Assembly: GCA_963714145.1 (NCBI GenBank)
Contig: OY970235.1
Span: 3,720,001-3,784,000 of the forward strand
DNA: 64,000 nt
Origin: JBBWZH01 sp035544115
Lineage (GTDB): Bacteria > Actinomycetota > Actinomycetes > Mycobacteriales > CADCTP01
Direction: 5' to 3'
Shown here: positions 35,257 to 44,549 of the stretch, one piece after another
How the letters are laid out: each line of letters opens with the position of its first letter
Position numbering within the stretch: the first letter of the stretch is position 1
Position numbers and translations under genes: made by a program
Notes under the pieces: generated by a model
The model's database searches: none
What the model was told of the DNA's origin: nothing
The model's input: only the letters and a program-made list of their open reading frames with translations

Positions 35257-36477
35257 TCAGGGGTTGTTGAACCGCACCTCCGGGTTGGCCGGCGTCGGGC
35301 CGGCCAGCAGCGGCTGCCGGATGTGCTTGAGGTGCAGGTCGAAGAACGCGGCGAGGTAGGCCCGGGTGATGCGCACCGCGCGGTCCCCGGGCAGCACCGG
35401 CCCGGGCAGGCCGAGCTGGCCGGACAGCCCGGAGAAGTCGGTGAAGCTGTTGTGGTCCGCCCCGGCCACGGTCAGCCAGCGCTTCCAGCCGGCCAGCCGC
35501 GGCCAGGTGTCGTCCCAGCTCCGATCGGTGCCGCCGGGCCGGTGCACGGCGTCGGTGCCCAGCAGCAGGAACGGCCGGCCGCCCAGCCCGGCTGCGGCCA
35601 CCGGGTCATGGAGGGCGCCGTCCATATTGGCCCCGGCCCGGATCCGCCGGTCACCGGCCATGGCCGAGAGGGCGCTCGCGCCGCCGTACGAGTGCCCGGC
35701 CATCCCGATCCGGCTCCGGTCGATCAGCCCGGCGTACGGCCAGGCCGGGTGCCGACCGGTCAGCTGGTCGAGCACGAAGGACACGTCCCGGCCACGCCCG
35801 ACGGCCCCCTGCCGTAGCTGGTCCTCGGTCTCCGCCGCGCAGAGGACGCAGGTCAGCAGCCGGCCGCCGGGGAACGCCGTGCCCACCGACTCGTACGCGT
35901 GGTCGACGGCGGCGATCACGTAGCCGCGGCTGGCGAGGTCCTCGGCCAGGCTGGTCAGCGTGTACCTGGGCGCGCCGAGCCCCGGCGACAGCACCACCAG
36001 CGGGAACCGGCCGGGCGCCGGGCGCGCGCCGACCCGGCTGTTCGTCCGGATGCCACTGAACGTCGCCGCAGGCACCAGGTCCGCCAGCCCCTGCGCCGCC
36101 AGCAGCAGCCGCGCCTCGTCGATCGTGGCGTACCTGGCCCGCGGCCCGGGCCCGGGGCGGGCCGGGTAGAACATGCTGACCATCAGCTCCCGGGGGCCCG
36201 CGGCCGGAACCCACGGGTCCGGCCGGCTCCGGTCCACCAGGTGCAGCGTGTCGCTGCCGACCGGGTACCGCCCGCTGGGCGCCGGCAGCAGCACACCGCC
36301 ATCGCCGCCGTTGGCCAGCGGGACCGCCAGCCGGACCGCCGGACCGACCGCAGGACGCGCCGCCGGACCGACCGCCGTGGCGGGTGCGGACGACGCGGCG
36401 GACGGAAGCACGAGCCCGGCGAGGCCGAGCGGGAGGGCCAGCGCGACGCCGCGCGCCAGCCGGGAGAGTCTGCTCAT
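35257..36477 (-). CDS. secreted lipase/PAF-acetylhydrolase-like alpha/beta hydrolase
   Basis: A 406-residue exported hydrolase. The signal peptide MSRLSRLARGVALALPLGLA runs to the Ala-rich ASSAPA region. The core shows FPLVVLSPGLGAPRYTLTSL (oxyanion region), AAVDHAYESVGTAFPGG, GMAGHSYGGASALSAM (catalytic Ser in GHSYGG), NMDGALHDP and a terminal ADHNSF with the catalytic His. This matches the actinobacterial secreted lipase family related to human plasma PAF acetylhydrolase, which cleaves short-chain esters or phospholipids. ATG at 36477 begins the signal peptide; the frame upstream is not protein-like. It appears to be a single gene. Confidence 0.87.
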   Translation of the reverse strand: MSRLSRLARGVALALPLGLAGLVLPSAASSAPATAVGPAARPAVGPAVRLAVPLANGGDGGVLLPAPSGRYPVGSDTLHLVDRSRPDPWVPAAGPRELMVSMFYPARPGPGPRARYATIDEARLLLAAQGLADLVPAATFSGIRTNSRVGARPAPGRFPLVVLSPGLGAPRYTLTSLAEDLASRGYVIAAVDHAYESVGTAFPGGRLLTCVLCAAETEDQLRQGAVGRGRDVSFVLDQLTGRHPAWPYAGLIDRSRIGMAGHSYGGASALSAMAGDRRIRAGANMDGALHDPVAAAGLGGRPFLLLGTDAVHRPGGTDRSWDDTWPRLAGWKRWLTVAGADHNSFTDFSGLSGQLGLPGPVLPGDRAVRITRAYLAAFFDLHLKHIRQPLLAGPTPANPEVRFNNP

Positions 36478-36714
36478 GCCGCCGGACGCTAGGCAGCGCC
36501 ACGCCGGCCCGCATCCGCCTGCGGTCCCCACTTCCCGGTGCCCCGCCGGTACCCCGGACCAGGGCGTTCGGCGCCCGGAGCGGACCGCCCCGGATCCACC
36601 CCGGCAGCCGGCTACACCGCCAGGACCACCCCCGTCCACCCCCGGTCGCGGCCGGGGGCCGGGCGGTTCATCCGCCAGCCGCTCCCCCGGCCGGTCACCG
36701 GGGCTCCGGTCGCG

Positions 36715-37101
36715 CTAGCGGACCCGTTCGATCGTCCAGATGTTCTCCAGGAAGGTCGCCGGGTGCCCGCACTTGGCCGGATCCCAGCTGATCGTCCGGA
36801 CCGACCACTTGGTGCTGTCCGGCGGCGGGCGGTCGTTCGGGCGCCAGCCGGCGCAGACGTTGAGCCGCCCGCCGACCGGGACCCAGGCCGGGTTGGTGAT
36901 CGTCCAGACGTTCAGCGTGAACGCTGCCGGGTTGCCGCAGCGGGACGGGTCCCAGCTGTCGTCGATCTTCACCCAGCCGGCCGGCACGTTCGCGGTGCCG
37001 GCGCACACGCTGGGCAGGTCGGCGCTGGCCGGACTCGCCGGCAGCAGCAGTGGCGCGGCCAGCGCGGCCGCGGCGAGGACGGCCAGTCGGATCTGTTTCA
37101 T
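36715..37101 (-). CDS. small secreted protein with two cysteine-containing repeats (paralogue)
   Basis: A 128-residue protein with a signal peptide (MKQIRLAVLAAAALAAPLLL ... ASADL) and GGGGAGA before the ATG. The mature part is an internal duplication: VPAGWVKIDDSWDPSRCGNPA-NVWTI and TKWSVRTISWDPAKCGHPA-NIWTI, each with SWDPxxCG and an N-x-W-T-I strand, plus VCAG segments in front. It shares this plan with the protein at 16633-16989. Four cysteines suggest two disulfides. The function is unknown; a small extracellular carbohydrate-binding or structural role is conceivable. Confidence 0.8.
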   Translation of the reverse strand: MKQIRLAVLAAAALAAPLLLPASPASADLPSVCAGTANVPAGWVKIDDSWDPSRCGNPAAFTLNVWTITNPAWVPVGGRLNVCAGWRPNDRPPPDSTKWSVRTISWDPAKCGHPATFLENIWTIERVR

Positions 37102-37336
37102 GCGGTCTCCCCTGCCGGTTCCCAGGTCTGCACCAGGTATGCAGCCCCGGCGGAGCGTGCCGCGATCCGCCTCGCCTGGTCGTCGAGCCGCGGCGGCTGG
37201 CCGGCGCTCGACGTCCGCCTGCATCGTGGCAGCCCAGGCTGGAGGGCGACTGAACCGTCACTGGACGGGCCGCTACCGGACGGCGCCGCTATTGGACCGG
37301 GCCGCTACTGGACGGGGGCGCTACTGGACAGGGCCG

Positions 37337-39934
37337 CTACCGGACAGGGCTGCCGTCGGGGTCGGGGCGGCGGCCGACCGTCGCGGTCAGCACCAGCATC
37401 CCGGTCCCGGTCAGCAGGAGCAGCAGGCCCAGCCGCAGCGCCGGCCAGGGGGTGCTGCCGGTGGTCGGCAGCGTCGCGGCCGCGACGCCGGCGGGCCGCG
37501 CCGCGACCACGACCGTCACCAGGCCGGTCAGGGGCGGCCCGGTGCCGGCCCGGACCCGGTAGCCGAACGAGTCCGTCCCGCTGAACCGCGGGGCCGGGAC
37601 ATAGCGGCAGGCCAGGCCGGCGCAGCCGACCGTGCCGTGCCGGCCAGCGCTGTGGCTGACCAGGGTGAGCGCAGCGCCGTCCGGGTTGTCGAGCAGGCTG
37701 GCCAGGTCGATCGTGACATCGCCGCTCACCGGGCCGACCGCGAGCCGGACCGGTCGCGCGGCCAGCGGGTCGGTCACCGGCGTGATCGTGATCGTCACGG
37801 TGGCCGGTGCGGTGTCCGCGGTGCCGTCGCCGGCCCGGTAGGTGAACGTGTCGGTGCCGTGGTAGTCGGGGTCCGGCGTGTAGCTGAACGAGCCGTCCGC
37901 GTGCAGGGTGGCGGTGCCGTGCGCGGCGGCCGTGGCGCTGCCGGCGGTGACCGGGTCGCCGTCGGAGCCGGTGTCGTTGGCCAGCACCCCCGGCGCGCCG
38001 CCGGTCAGCCCGGCGTCCTCGCTGGTGGTGTACGCGTCGTCGACGGCGACCGGGGCGGTGTGCGCCGGCGTGACGGTCAGCGCGACGGCCACCGGGGCGC
38101 TGCCCGCGTCGCCGTCGACGGCGGTGTAGGTGAAGGAGTCGGCGCCGTGGTAGCCGCCGGTCGGGGTGTAGGCGAACGAGCCGTCCGCGGCCAGGGTGAG
38201 CGTGCCGTGGGTCGGCCCGGTGCCGAGCGCCGCCGTGAGCGGGTCGCCGTCGGAGTCGGTGTCGTTGTCCAGCACGCCGGGCGCGGTGGTGTTCAGCGGG
38301 GTGTCCTGGGCCGTGCGGTAGGCGTCCGCGACCGCGACCGGCGGGTCGTTCTCGGCCGCCACGGCCAGCGTGACCGTGGCCGCGGTGCTCGTCGCGGCGC
38401 CGTCGGACGCCCGGTAGGTGAACGAGTCCGAGCCGCGGTAGCTGCCGGTCGGGGTGTAGCTGAACGAGCCGTCCGGGTGCAGGGTCAGCGTGCCGTGGGC
38501 CGGGCCGGTCACCGGCACGGCGGTGAGCGGATCGCGGTCCGCGTCGGTGTCGTCGGCCAGCACGCCGGGTGCGGCCCGGACCAGCGCGGTGTCCCCGGCG
38601 GTGCGGTAGCTGTCCGCGCCGGCGACCGGGGTGGCGTTCCCGCAGCTGCCCGGGCCGGTGGCGGCCGCGGCGCAGGCGAACAGCACCGGGCCGCCGGCCG
38701 TGCCGCCGCCGGGCAGCGCCTCGACGTTGACGTCGACCGCCACCGTCCCGGCCTGCCGCACCCCGAACAGCAGTTGCACGTCGACGGTGGCACCGGCCGC
38801 GAGCGGGTGGGCCGGCGTGACCGCGTCGACCGAGAGGGCCGCGTTGTACCCGGACCCGTCCGGCCGGCCGGGCGGCTGCTCCAGCGTGCTGCCGCGGACG
38901 GCGTGCACGGTCCGGCCGACCGGCACGCTCAGGTCCGGCGAGGTACGGGCCCGCAGGTCGGCGACGCCGGGCCGGGCCGGGAGCGCCGACCGCGGCAGCA
39001 CCCGGAACCGCAGCCGGGTCACCGCGGCGCCGGTGTTGTTGGTGACCGTACGGCGCAGCGAGACCGTGCCGAAGGTGGCGTCGCCGGCCGGGTCGGCGGT
39101 GCGCACCCGGGCCAGGTTCGGCGCCAGCCTGTCGCTTGTGGACGGATCGAGCAGCGTCACCGGCAGCTGGGCGTTGCGGGTGACCGGGGAACTCAGGTTC
39201 TGCGGGCCGGGTACGCCCGGCCCCGCGCCGGCCGGGGTGCCGGTGGCGCCCCCGGGCCGGAGGTCGGCCGCGTTGTCGCCGGTGTCCGTGGGCCGGCCGG
39301 ACGCCTCGTCCCGGTTGACCGCGTGGTTGCCGCTGTCCGGACTGATCGCCGGGTAGCCGCTGCCCTCCCGGTAGAGCGGGTCCGGCTCGGTGACCGGGCC
39401 GACCGCGTCGCTGCGGCTGGCCGGCGTGAAGCTGCCGGGGTCCGCGGTGCGGAACAGCGCGATGCCGGCGTCGTCCGGGATACCGGTCCGGTAGGTGGCG
39501 TCGCCGGTCGCGGTGGTGCCGTTGCCGGACGGCGACCCGGCGAGCGAGTAGCCGACGCTGTTCACCCCGAGGTAGTGCCCGCGGCCAGGGATGACCGTGC
39601 CGTCGGGGACGGTGAACCGGATGCCGCTGCCGGTCGCGACCGCCCAGCCGCCGGACGCGTCGTCCGCCCGTACGGTCAGGTCCCCGTCGGCCGGGTTGTA
39701 CAGCTCGACGAACTCGTCGTCGGCCCCGGCCGGCCCGCGGGTCCGGAACTCGCTGATCAGCAGGCCGGGCGGGACGGCGTCGAGCCGCGGTGCCGCGCCG
39801 GCCGAGCGCTGCCGGGCCACCCCGCCGACCGTCGAAGCCACCGCCGTGACCAGCGCCAGCGCCAGCCCTGCGGCACACCGCCGGCGGCGGCTCCGAGCGC
39901 GTCCAGCCGCCGCACCGAGCGCACCCACCGCCAT
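37337..39934 (-). CDS. LPTTG cell-wall-anchored protein with lamin-tail and VCBS/cadherin-like repeats
   Basis: An 865-residue surface protein. After a basic N-terminus and signal helix, residues 55-190 form a lamin-tail-like domain (LLISEFRTRGPAGADDEFVE, VELYNPADGDLTV). A middle domain around 240-440 resembles surface-exposed beta-sandwiches. From about 455 there are repeats of the VCBS/Ig-like kind: GVLANDTGSDGDPVTAG, HGTLTLHPDGSFSYTPTGSY, GSDSFTYRASDG. The C-terminus has LPTTG at 822-826, a hydrophobic helix and a basic tail (GRRPDPDGSPVR), the classic sortase signal, so it is covalently attached to peptidoglycan. It is probably an adhesin or matrix protein. The repeats could vary in number. 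No sortase gene is in the window. Confidence 0.87.
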   Translation of the reverse strand: MAVGALGAAAGRARSRRRRCAAGLALALVTAVASTVGGVARQRSAGAAPRLDAVPPGLLISEFRTRGPAGADDEFVELYNPADGDLTVRADDASGGWAVATGSGIRFTVPDGTVIPGRGHYLGVNSVGYSLAGSPSGNGTTATGDATYRTGIPDDAGIALFRTADPGSFTPASRSDAVGPVTEPDPLYREGSGYPAISPDSGNHAVNRDEASGRPTDTGDNAADLRPGGATGTPAGAGPGVPGPQNLSSPVTRNAQLPVTLLDPSTSDRLAPNLARVRTADPAGDATFGTVSLRRTVTNNTGAAVTRLRFRVLPRSALPARPGVADLRARTSPDLSVPVGRTVHAVRGSTLEQPPGRPDGSGYNAALSVDAVTPAHPLAAGATVDVQLLFGVRQAGTVAVDVNVEALPGGGTAGGPVLFACAAAATGPGSCGNATPVAGADSYRTAGDTALVRAAPGVLADDTDADRDPLTAVPVTGPAHGTLTLHPDGSFSYTPTGSYRGSDSFTYRASDGAATSTAATVTLAVAAENDPPVAVADAYRTAQDTPLNTTAPGVLDNDTDSDGDPLTAALGTGPTHGTLTLAADGSFAYTPTGGYHGADSFTYTAVDGDAGSAPVAVALTVTPAHTAPVAVDDAYTTSEDAGLTGGAPGVLANDTGSDGDPVTAGSATAAAHGTATLHADGSFSYTPDPDYHGTDTFTYRAGDGTADTAPATVTITITPVTDPLAARPVRLAVGPVSGDVTIDLASLLDNPDGAALTLVSHSAGRHGTVGCAGLACRYVPAPRFSGTDSFGYRVRAGTGPPLTGLVTVVVAARPAGVAAATLPTTGSTPWPALRLGLLLLLTGTGMLVLTATVGRRPDPDGSPVR

Positions 39935-40038
39935 GCCCCGCCCCCGCGTGCGCCGTCCGGGCCACTACCGCTACCTGGACTGACAGTAGCAGTCAACTAC
40001 TCTCTGTAGTCACAGTGAGCGCCGCGGGACGGCACCGG

Positions 40039-41040
40039 TCAGCCGGCCGGCCCGGCGAGGTTGACCGGTAGCGGGTCGCCGGCGGCGGTCGGGGTGGCGG
40101 CGGTGCGGGCCACGCCGGCCAGCGCCCAGAGGGCGTCGCCGGCGGTCTGGGCGAGGCGGCTCACCAGGGCGATCGCGGTGGCCGCGGCGGCCGAGGTGAC
40201 CGGGGTCAGCAGCGCGATCAGGACCACCTCACGGACGCCGAGGCCGGCCGGGGCGGCTACCACCAGGACGGCCGCCGCGGCGAAGCCGACGGTCCAGGCC
40301 AGCGCGTAGCCACCGACGCTGACGGCGGTCGCCGGCAGCAGGCCGCGGCTGGTCAGCGGGGTGAGCAGGGCGAGCAGGCTGGCGCCGTAGCCGGCCCAGG
40401 TCAGCAGCAGCCAGCCCAGCGCGGCGGCGACCCGGCGGCCGGCGAGCCGGTCCGGGGCGGCGCCGCGGCGGGCCAGCCGGTGCGCGGCGCGCAGCGTCGG
40501 CAGCAGCAGCCGCGGGTGCAGCACGACCAGCAGCAGTGGCGCGAACACCAGCGCCCACCAGAACCGGCGGGTGACCGCCGGGTCGACCCAGGGCAGCACC
40601 GCGGCGGCGACCGCCCCGCCGGTCGCGCAGTGCGCCACCACGAACAGCACCGAGGCGGCCGCCGACTGCGAGCCGGTCACGCCGTACCGGCGGCCCAGCC
40701 GGACCTGCGCCAGGTACGGCCAGATCGCGCCCGGCAGGTACTTGCCGATCTGCGCGACGAAGAACACCGGCGGCACCGCGGCGACCGGCAGCGGGGCGCC
40801 GAGCGCGGCCAGCATCGCCCGCCAGGCCAGCCCGGAGGCGCCCAGCCCGAGCACGGCGGCGAGCAGCGAGAGCGCCGCGTGCCCGGCCCCGATCCGGCGC
40901 AGCGCGGCCCCGATCCCATCGGCCTCGCTCAGCACCTGCCGGGCCAGCAGCCCGAGGACGGCGAGCAGGAACACCGCCCGCCCGACCCGCACCGGCCACC
41001 GCGACCGCCGCCGCGCCGGGCGGGCGGGATCGGCAGTCAT
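40039..41040 (-). CDS. flippase-like membrane protein (YbhN/LPG-synthase TM family)
   Basis: A 333-residue polytopic protein with about eight hydrophobic helices. It has the family signature AQIGKYLPGAIWPYLAQVRL and a C-terminal AAPAGLGVREVVLIALL motif, both typical of the lysylphosphatidylglycerol-synthase transmembrane (AglD/YbhN-like) family. Members are often in glycolipid and polysaccharide loci and are thought to flip or present lipid-linked substrates. ATG at 41040. It is divergent from a methyltransferase gene, and another family member begins at 63725 in the operon at the right edge. Confidence 0.87.
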   Translation of the reverse strand: MTADPARPARRRSRWPVRVGRAVFLLAVLGLLARQVLSEADGIGAALRRIGAGHAALSLLAAVLGLGASGLAWRAMLAALGAPLPVAAVPPVFFVAQIGKYLPGAIWPYLAQVRLGRRYGVTGSQSAAASVLFVVAHCATGGAVAAAVLPWVDPAVTRRFWWALVFAPLLLVVLHPRLLLPTLRAAHRLARRGAAPDRLAGRRVAAALGWLLLTWAGYGASLLALLTPLTSRGLLPATAVSVGGYALAWTVGFAAAAVLVVAAPAGLGVREVVLIALLTPVTSAAAATAIALVSRLAQTAGDALWALAGVARTAATPTAAGDPLPVNLAGPAG

Positions 41041-41125
41041 CGGCGCCCCAACCTGAACGGTAGGAAAGGCAGGCAGGCGTGGCTACACTACCGTTTCCCA
41101 CCCAGACGAGCCCTACAGAGGCTGG

Positions 41126-41860
41126 ATGTCTGTTTCTCGTACTGCCTATGTCTCCGCCGTGCGTGGTACCCGGGCGGTCGCCGGCCGGCTCGGCCTGCTC
41201 GACCGGCTGGCGTCCGCGCGCAGCCCGCGGGCCCGGCACCTGCGCACCCTGTTCGCCATCTACGACGTCGACGACCTGGCCACCCTGGACCTGCCCTGGT
41301 GGGTCTACGGCGCGATCGACGAGGTGGCGGACTTCCTGCGGCAGCGGGACGGGGCCGCCCGGGTGTTCGAGTACGGCTGCGGCGCCAGCACGCTCTGGCT
41401 GGCCCGCCGGGCCGGCGAGGTGCACTCGGTCGAGCACGACGGCGCCTTCGTCGCGACGATGGCGGCCAAGCTGGCCGACCAGCCGCACGTCTCGCTGCGG
41501 CACGTGCCGGCGGACCGGGTGACCACCGGCCCGCCGGCCACCCCGTCCGGCCGGTTCGGGCACAAGAACCTCGACTTCACCGGGTACGTGGACTCGATCT
41601 CCACTGTGGACGGTCAGTTCGACCTGATCGTGGTGGACGGCCGGGCCCGCGGCGCCTGCCTGGCCCGGGCCACCGAGCGGCTGGCCGCCGATGGCCTGCT
41701 CATCTTCGACAACAGCAACCGGCGGCGGTACCAGCCGGCCCTCGCGGCCACTCCGCTGACCGTGGCGCGGGTCAGCGGCGCCGCACCCTGCCTCCCCCGC
41801 CCCAGCGAGACCGCCCTGCTGCGGCACCGCCCGGATCCAGGCGGCCCGCTGGTCGAGTGA
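41126..41860 (+). CDS. SAM-dependent methyltransferase-like protein
   Basis: A 244-residue protein with a Rossmann-type core: RVFEYGCGASTLWLARR is motif I (SAM binding), EVHSVEHDGAFV carries the acidic residue for the SAM ribose, and FDLIVVDGRARGACL and GLLIFDNSNRRRY are later strands. This resembles proteins described as FkbM-neighbour or class I methyltransferases in glycan loci. AGAGG precedes the ATG by 5 bases. It converges on the FkbM gene with only 3 bp between stops. The substrate is unknown, probably a sugar or lipid-linked glycan given its neighbours. Confidence 0.8.
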   Translation: MSVSRTAYVSAVRGTRAVAGRLGLLDRLASARSPRARHLRTLFAIYDVDDLATLDLPWWVYGAIDEVADFLRQRDGAARVFEYGCGASTLWLARRAGEVHSVEHDGAFVATMAAKLADQPHVSLRHVPADRVTTGPPATPSGRFGHKNLDFTGYVDSISTVDGQFDLIVVDGRARGACLARATERLAADGLLIFDNSNRRRYQPALAATPLTVARVSGAAPCLPRPSETALLRHRPDPGGPLVE

Positions 41861-41863
41861 GGC

Positions 41864-42745
41864 TCACCCGCCTGCTGGCGGCGGCTCGCGGTAGGCGTAG
41901 ACGAGGACGTCCTGGAACTGGCCGGTGGAGGCGATCGGGATGCTGGCGGCGTCCATCTTGTAGCTGAAGCCCTGCCGTTCCAGGACGGACAGGAACCAGC
42001 CGAGGCGGGCCGGCCGGCCGGGGATGAGGTGGTGGTACTCGATGGCCAGCGCGTCCACCCGGTCGAGCCGGCCGGGCTCGTCCAGGCTGGCCAGCACCTC
42101 CGTCTCGAACCCCTCGATGTCCATCTTGAGCAGGCCGATCCGGGAGCCGTCCGGGAAGGCGGCCAGGAAGTCGGCCAGCCGGATCACCGGCACCTTGCGG
42201 ACCAGCGCGACCCGGCCGGCGAGCCGCTCCGGCACCAGCCCCATGGTCAGCTCGCCCGGCGCACTGTCCACATAGAACTCGGCGGTGCCGGCCGTGTCGC
42301 CGACCGCGGCGGCGTAGACGTGCACGTCCCGCAGCCCGTTGCGGGCGACGTTGCGGCGCAGCATGGCGACCGTGTCCGGGTCCGGCTCGAACGCGTGCAC
42401 GACGGCGGCCGGGTACAGCTGCTTGACGTACAGCACGGCGAAGCCGACGTTGGCGCCGAGGTCGAGCACCAGCGGGTCGGGGCGGTCGGCGACGAAGTAG
42501 TACTCGCCGCGGACGAAGATCTCGCCGAACAGGTAGTGGATGTTCCAGAAGCTGGCCGCCTCCACCCGCAGGCCGAGCAGCCGGGCCCGGCGCCAGCGCA
42601 GCAGCATGCCGACCGGCAGCAGCAGGGTCAGCCGGGTGTACGCGAGCCCGGCCCGCAGCTTGTACCCCGGCCGGCGCGGCGTCCGCAGCAGGTACGCCAT
42701 CGCCTGGACATAGTTGTAGACCACCCCGAAGAACTCGAAGATCAC
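41864..42745 (-). CDS. FkbM-family methyltransferase
   Basis: A 293-residue protein. VLDLGANVGFAVLYVKQLYP is the SAM-binding motif I, VHAFEPDPDTVAMLRRNVARN the FEP motif typical of FkbM enzymes, and IGLLKMDIEGFETEVLASL the conserved MDIEGxE segment. These enzymes O-methylate sugars or polyketides. GTG at 42745 is chosen because GGAGG precedes it by 9 bases; the frame is open 14 codons further. The N-terminal 60 residues include a hydrophobic stretch (LAYTRLTLLLPVGMLLRWRR) that could contact the membrane. Confidence 0.87.
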   Translation of the reverse strand: MIFEFFGVVYNYVQAMAYLLRTPRRPGYKLRAGLAYTRLTLLLPVGMLLRWRRARLLGLRVEAASFWNIHYLFGEIFVRGEYYFVADRPDPLVLDLGANVGFAVLYVKQLYPAAVVHAFEPDPDTVAMLRRNVARNGLRDVHVYAAAVGDTAGTAEFYVDSAPGELTMGLVPERLAGRVALVRKVPVIRLADFLAAFPDGSRIGLLKMDIEGFETEVLASLDEPGRLDRVDALAIEYHHLIPGRPARLGWFLSVLERQGFSYKMDAASIPIASTGQFQDVLVYAYREPPPAGG

Positions 42746-43044
42746 CCGGGCAGCCCTCCTCGGCCCCGCGGCGGGGCCACGCGACACTACCGGCGCGGTC
42801 TGTAGTCCACCTGTACTACCGCATCGGCGGCCCGGTGACGGCCGGTAGTCAAGGTCGAGTTCAGGTCCGGTCGGGGCGGCCCCGGCTAGCCTGGCGCCGT
42901 GTCCGCGCCGAGCACGTGGCCCGCCCGGCCCGCGGCGTCAGCGAACTGCCCGGGCCGCACCGGCCGGTACGCTGTCCCGATCATGCCGATCCGCCCGAGC
43001 CGAGCCGCTTCCGTCCGGCATCGCCACCGCGCCACCCCGGACGC

Positions 43045-44328
43045 ATGACCCCGGACGCCGGCACCGACCTCACCGAGCCCACCCGAGCCAAGCCCGCGGC
43101 CGAGCCCTTGGCTGAGCCCTCGGCCGGGCCGGCAGCCGAGCCCGCGGCCGGGCCGGCGGGCGGGCCCCCGGCCGGGCCGGCGGCCGAGCCTGGGCCCGGG
43201 CCGGCGGCGGAGCCCTCAGCCGAGCCGGCGGGCGGGGCGGCGGCGGCGCCCGGGCCGCGGTGGTGTTGGGTGACCCGGCTGGTGCTGGCCGGGACCGGCG
43301 GCTGGCTGCTGTTCGTGCTGCTACACCTCGCGTTCAGCGGCCGGTTCTGGCTCTGGCTGCTGCCCGACGCCGCGCCGCCGATCCTCTACCTGGCCGCCCC
43401 GGTGCTGCTGCTCGGCACGCTGCCGGCGCTGCGGCTGCTGCGCCGGCCGATGCCGCCGGCGGCCCGGCGGATCGTCGCGACCGGTGCCCTGGTCGCGCTG
43501 CTGCTCGGTGCCGGCTCGGCCGGGCTGAACCTGCACGCGCTCGCCCCGGCGGCGGCGCAACCGCCCGGCGGTATCCGGATCTTCGCCTGGAACACCGAGT
43601 ACTGGGACCAGGACGACGACCCGGACGCGTTCTACCGGTTCCTGACCGAGCAACGGGCCGATGTCTACCTGCTGCAGGAGTACCTGAACTGGGACCGGTC
43701 CGCCGGCGACGACGGCGACCGCCCGGTGGACGACCTGGCCCGGCTGCGGCGCGCCTTCCCCGGCTACTACATCGCCGCCCGCGGCGAGCTGATCACCCTG
43801 TCCCGATTCCCGATCGTCGGGCGGCCGCCGGTCGGGCCGGACCGGGCCACCCCGCCGGACGCGTCGTACGACGAGGTCGAACAGACCGCCAAGGTGCTGC
43901 GGACCGACCTGGACGTCGGCGGCCGGCCGCTGTCGCTCTACAACGTGCACATCCCGGTGCAGTTCTCGCTGGAGCCGAGCCGGCTGCTGAGCCGGCTGCC
44001 GGACCGCAACGCGATCCGCCAGCGGCAGTACGCCGGCCTGCAGGCCGACATCGCCGGCAACCCGCTGCCGGTACTGGTGGCCGGCGACTTCAACACCAGC
44101 CCGGCGATGGCCGACCTGACCGGCCTGCGCGGCCGGCTGGTCGACGCCATCAGCGCCAACCGCTCGCTCTACCCGGTCTCCTGGAACGCCTCCGGCCGGC
44201 TCCGGCTCTGGCGGCTGGACTGGACCTTCACCAGCCGCGACCTCACCGTCTCGCGGTACGAGTTCGTCGACCCGGACGGCATGTCCGACCACCGCGGCCA
44301 ACGGATCGCCCTACACCTGCCGGGCTGA
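43045..44328 (+). CDS. membrane-anchored endonuclease/exonuclease/phosphatase (EEP) family protein
   Basis: A 427-residue protein. The first 70 residues are a low-complexity Pro/Ala/Glu/Gly tract made of AEP/AGP repeats; three or four hydrophobic helices follow (to about residue 175), then an EEP catalytic domain. Motifs: IFAWNTEYWDQDDD, DVYLLQEY (metal-binding Glu), YNVHIPV, LVAGDFNTSP (GDFN), LRLWRLDWTF and the terminal MSDHRGQR (catalytic His). The superfamily includes phosphodiesterases, sphingomyelinases and lipid phosphatases; with membrane helices and glycan neighbours, a lipid-linked phosphate is a plausible substrate. A clear paralogue lies at 62400-63728. No strong ribosome binding site precedes the ATG. 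Confidence 0.83.
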   Translation: MTPDAGTDLTEPTRAKPAAEPLAEPSAGPAAEPAAGPAGGPPAGPAAEPGPGPAAEPSAEPAGGAAAAPGPRWCWVTRLVLAGTGGWLLFVLLHLAFSGRFWLWLLPDAAPPILYLAAPVLLLGTLPALRLLRRPMPPAARRIVATGALVALLLGAGSAGLNLHALAPAAAQPPGGIRIFAWNTEYWDQDDDPDAFYRFLTEQRADVYLLQEYLNWDRSAGDDGDRPVDDLARLRRAFPGYYIAARGELITLSRFPIVGRPPVGPDRATPPDASYDEVEQTAKVLRTDLDVGGRPLSLYNVHIPVQFSLEPSRLLSRLPDRNAIRQRQYAGLQADIAGNPLPVLVAGDFNTSPAMADLTGLRGRLVDAISANRSLYPVSWNASGRLRLWRLDWTFTSRDLTVSRYEFVDPDGMSDHRGQRIALHLPG

Positions 44329-44372
44329 CCCCGGCCGCCGCGCCCGGCCCGCCGCCCCCGGGGCCGGCCGGG

Positions 44373-44549
44373 TCAGCGCGCCGGGAGCAGCGTGTCGATC
44401 AGGTCCGGGTGGTGGGCGGACAGCAGCAGCGCCGCGGTCAGGGCCAGCCAGAGCGCCGAGTTGACCAGCATCGGGCGGTCCCGGAGGAGCAGCGTCGAAT
44501 CACGGGAACTCGGCGGCCGGGCTACCAGGGTGCGGCGGTCGTCATCGGT
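44373..44549 (-). pseudogene. 3' remnant of a UbiA-family prenyltransferase gene
   Basis: An open frame of about 58 codons without a start (in-frame stop at 44550-44552) ends at TGA 44373. Its last 42 codons are all G/C at the third position and read STLLLRDRPMLVNSALWLAL followed by TAALLLSAHHPDLIDTLLPA. This matches the C-terminal end of the intact UbiA protein at 58128-59096 (DPVMVATFAVWTVAAGL, then TDSHPALVSWL). The 5' part of the gene is gone and the SARP gene occupies its place, overlapping the remnant by about 28 bases. The adjoining EEP, FkbM and flippase-like genes make sense as the former neighbours. Confidence 0.7.

Noticed and set aside
44330..44372. Terminator hairpin after the EEP gene
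   Set aside because: Only short imperfect pairings of ccggcc/ggccgg over a long loop; not distinguishable from background at this GC content.
44373..44471. Independent 33-residue membrane peptide gene starting at the ATG within the UbiA remnant
   Set aside because: Coding quality continues upstream of that ATG, there is no ribosome binding site, and the sequence matches a UbiA C-terminus.
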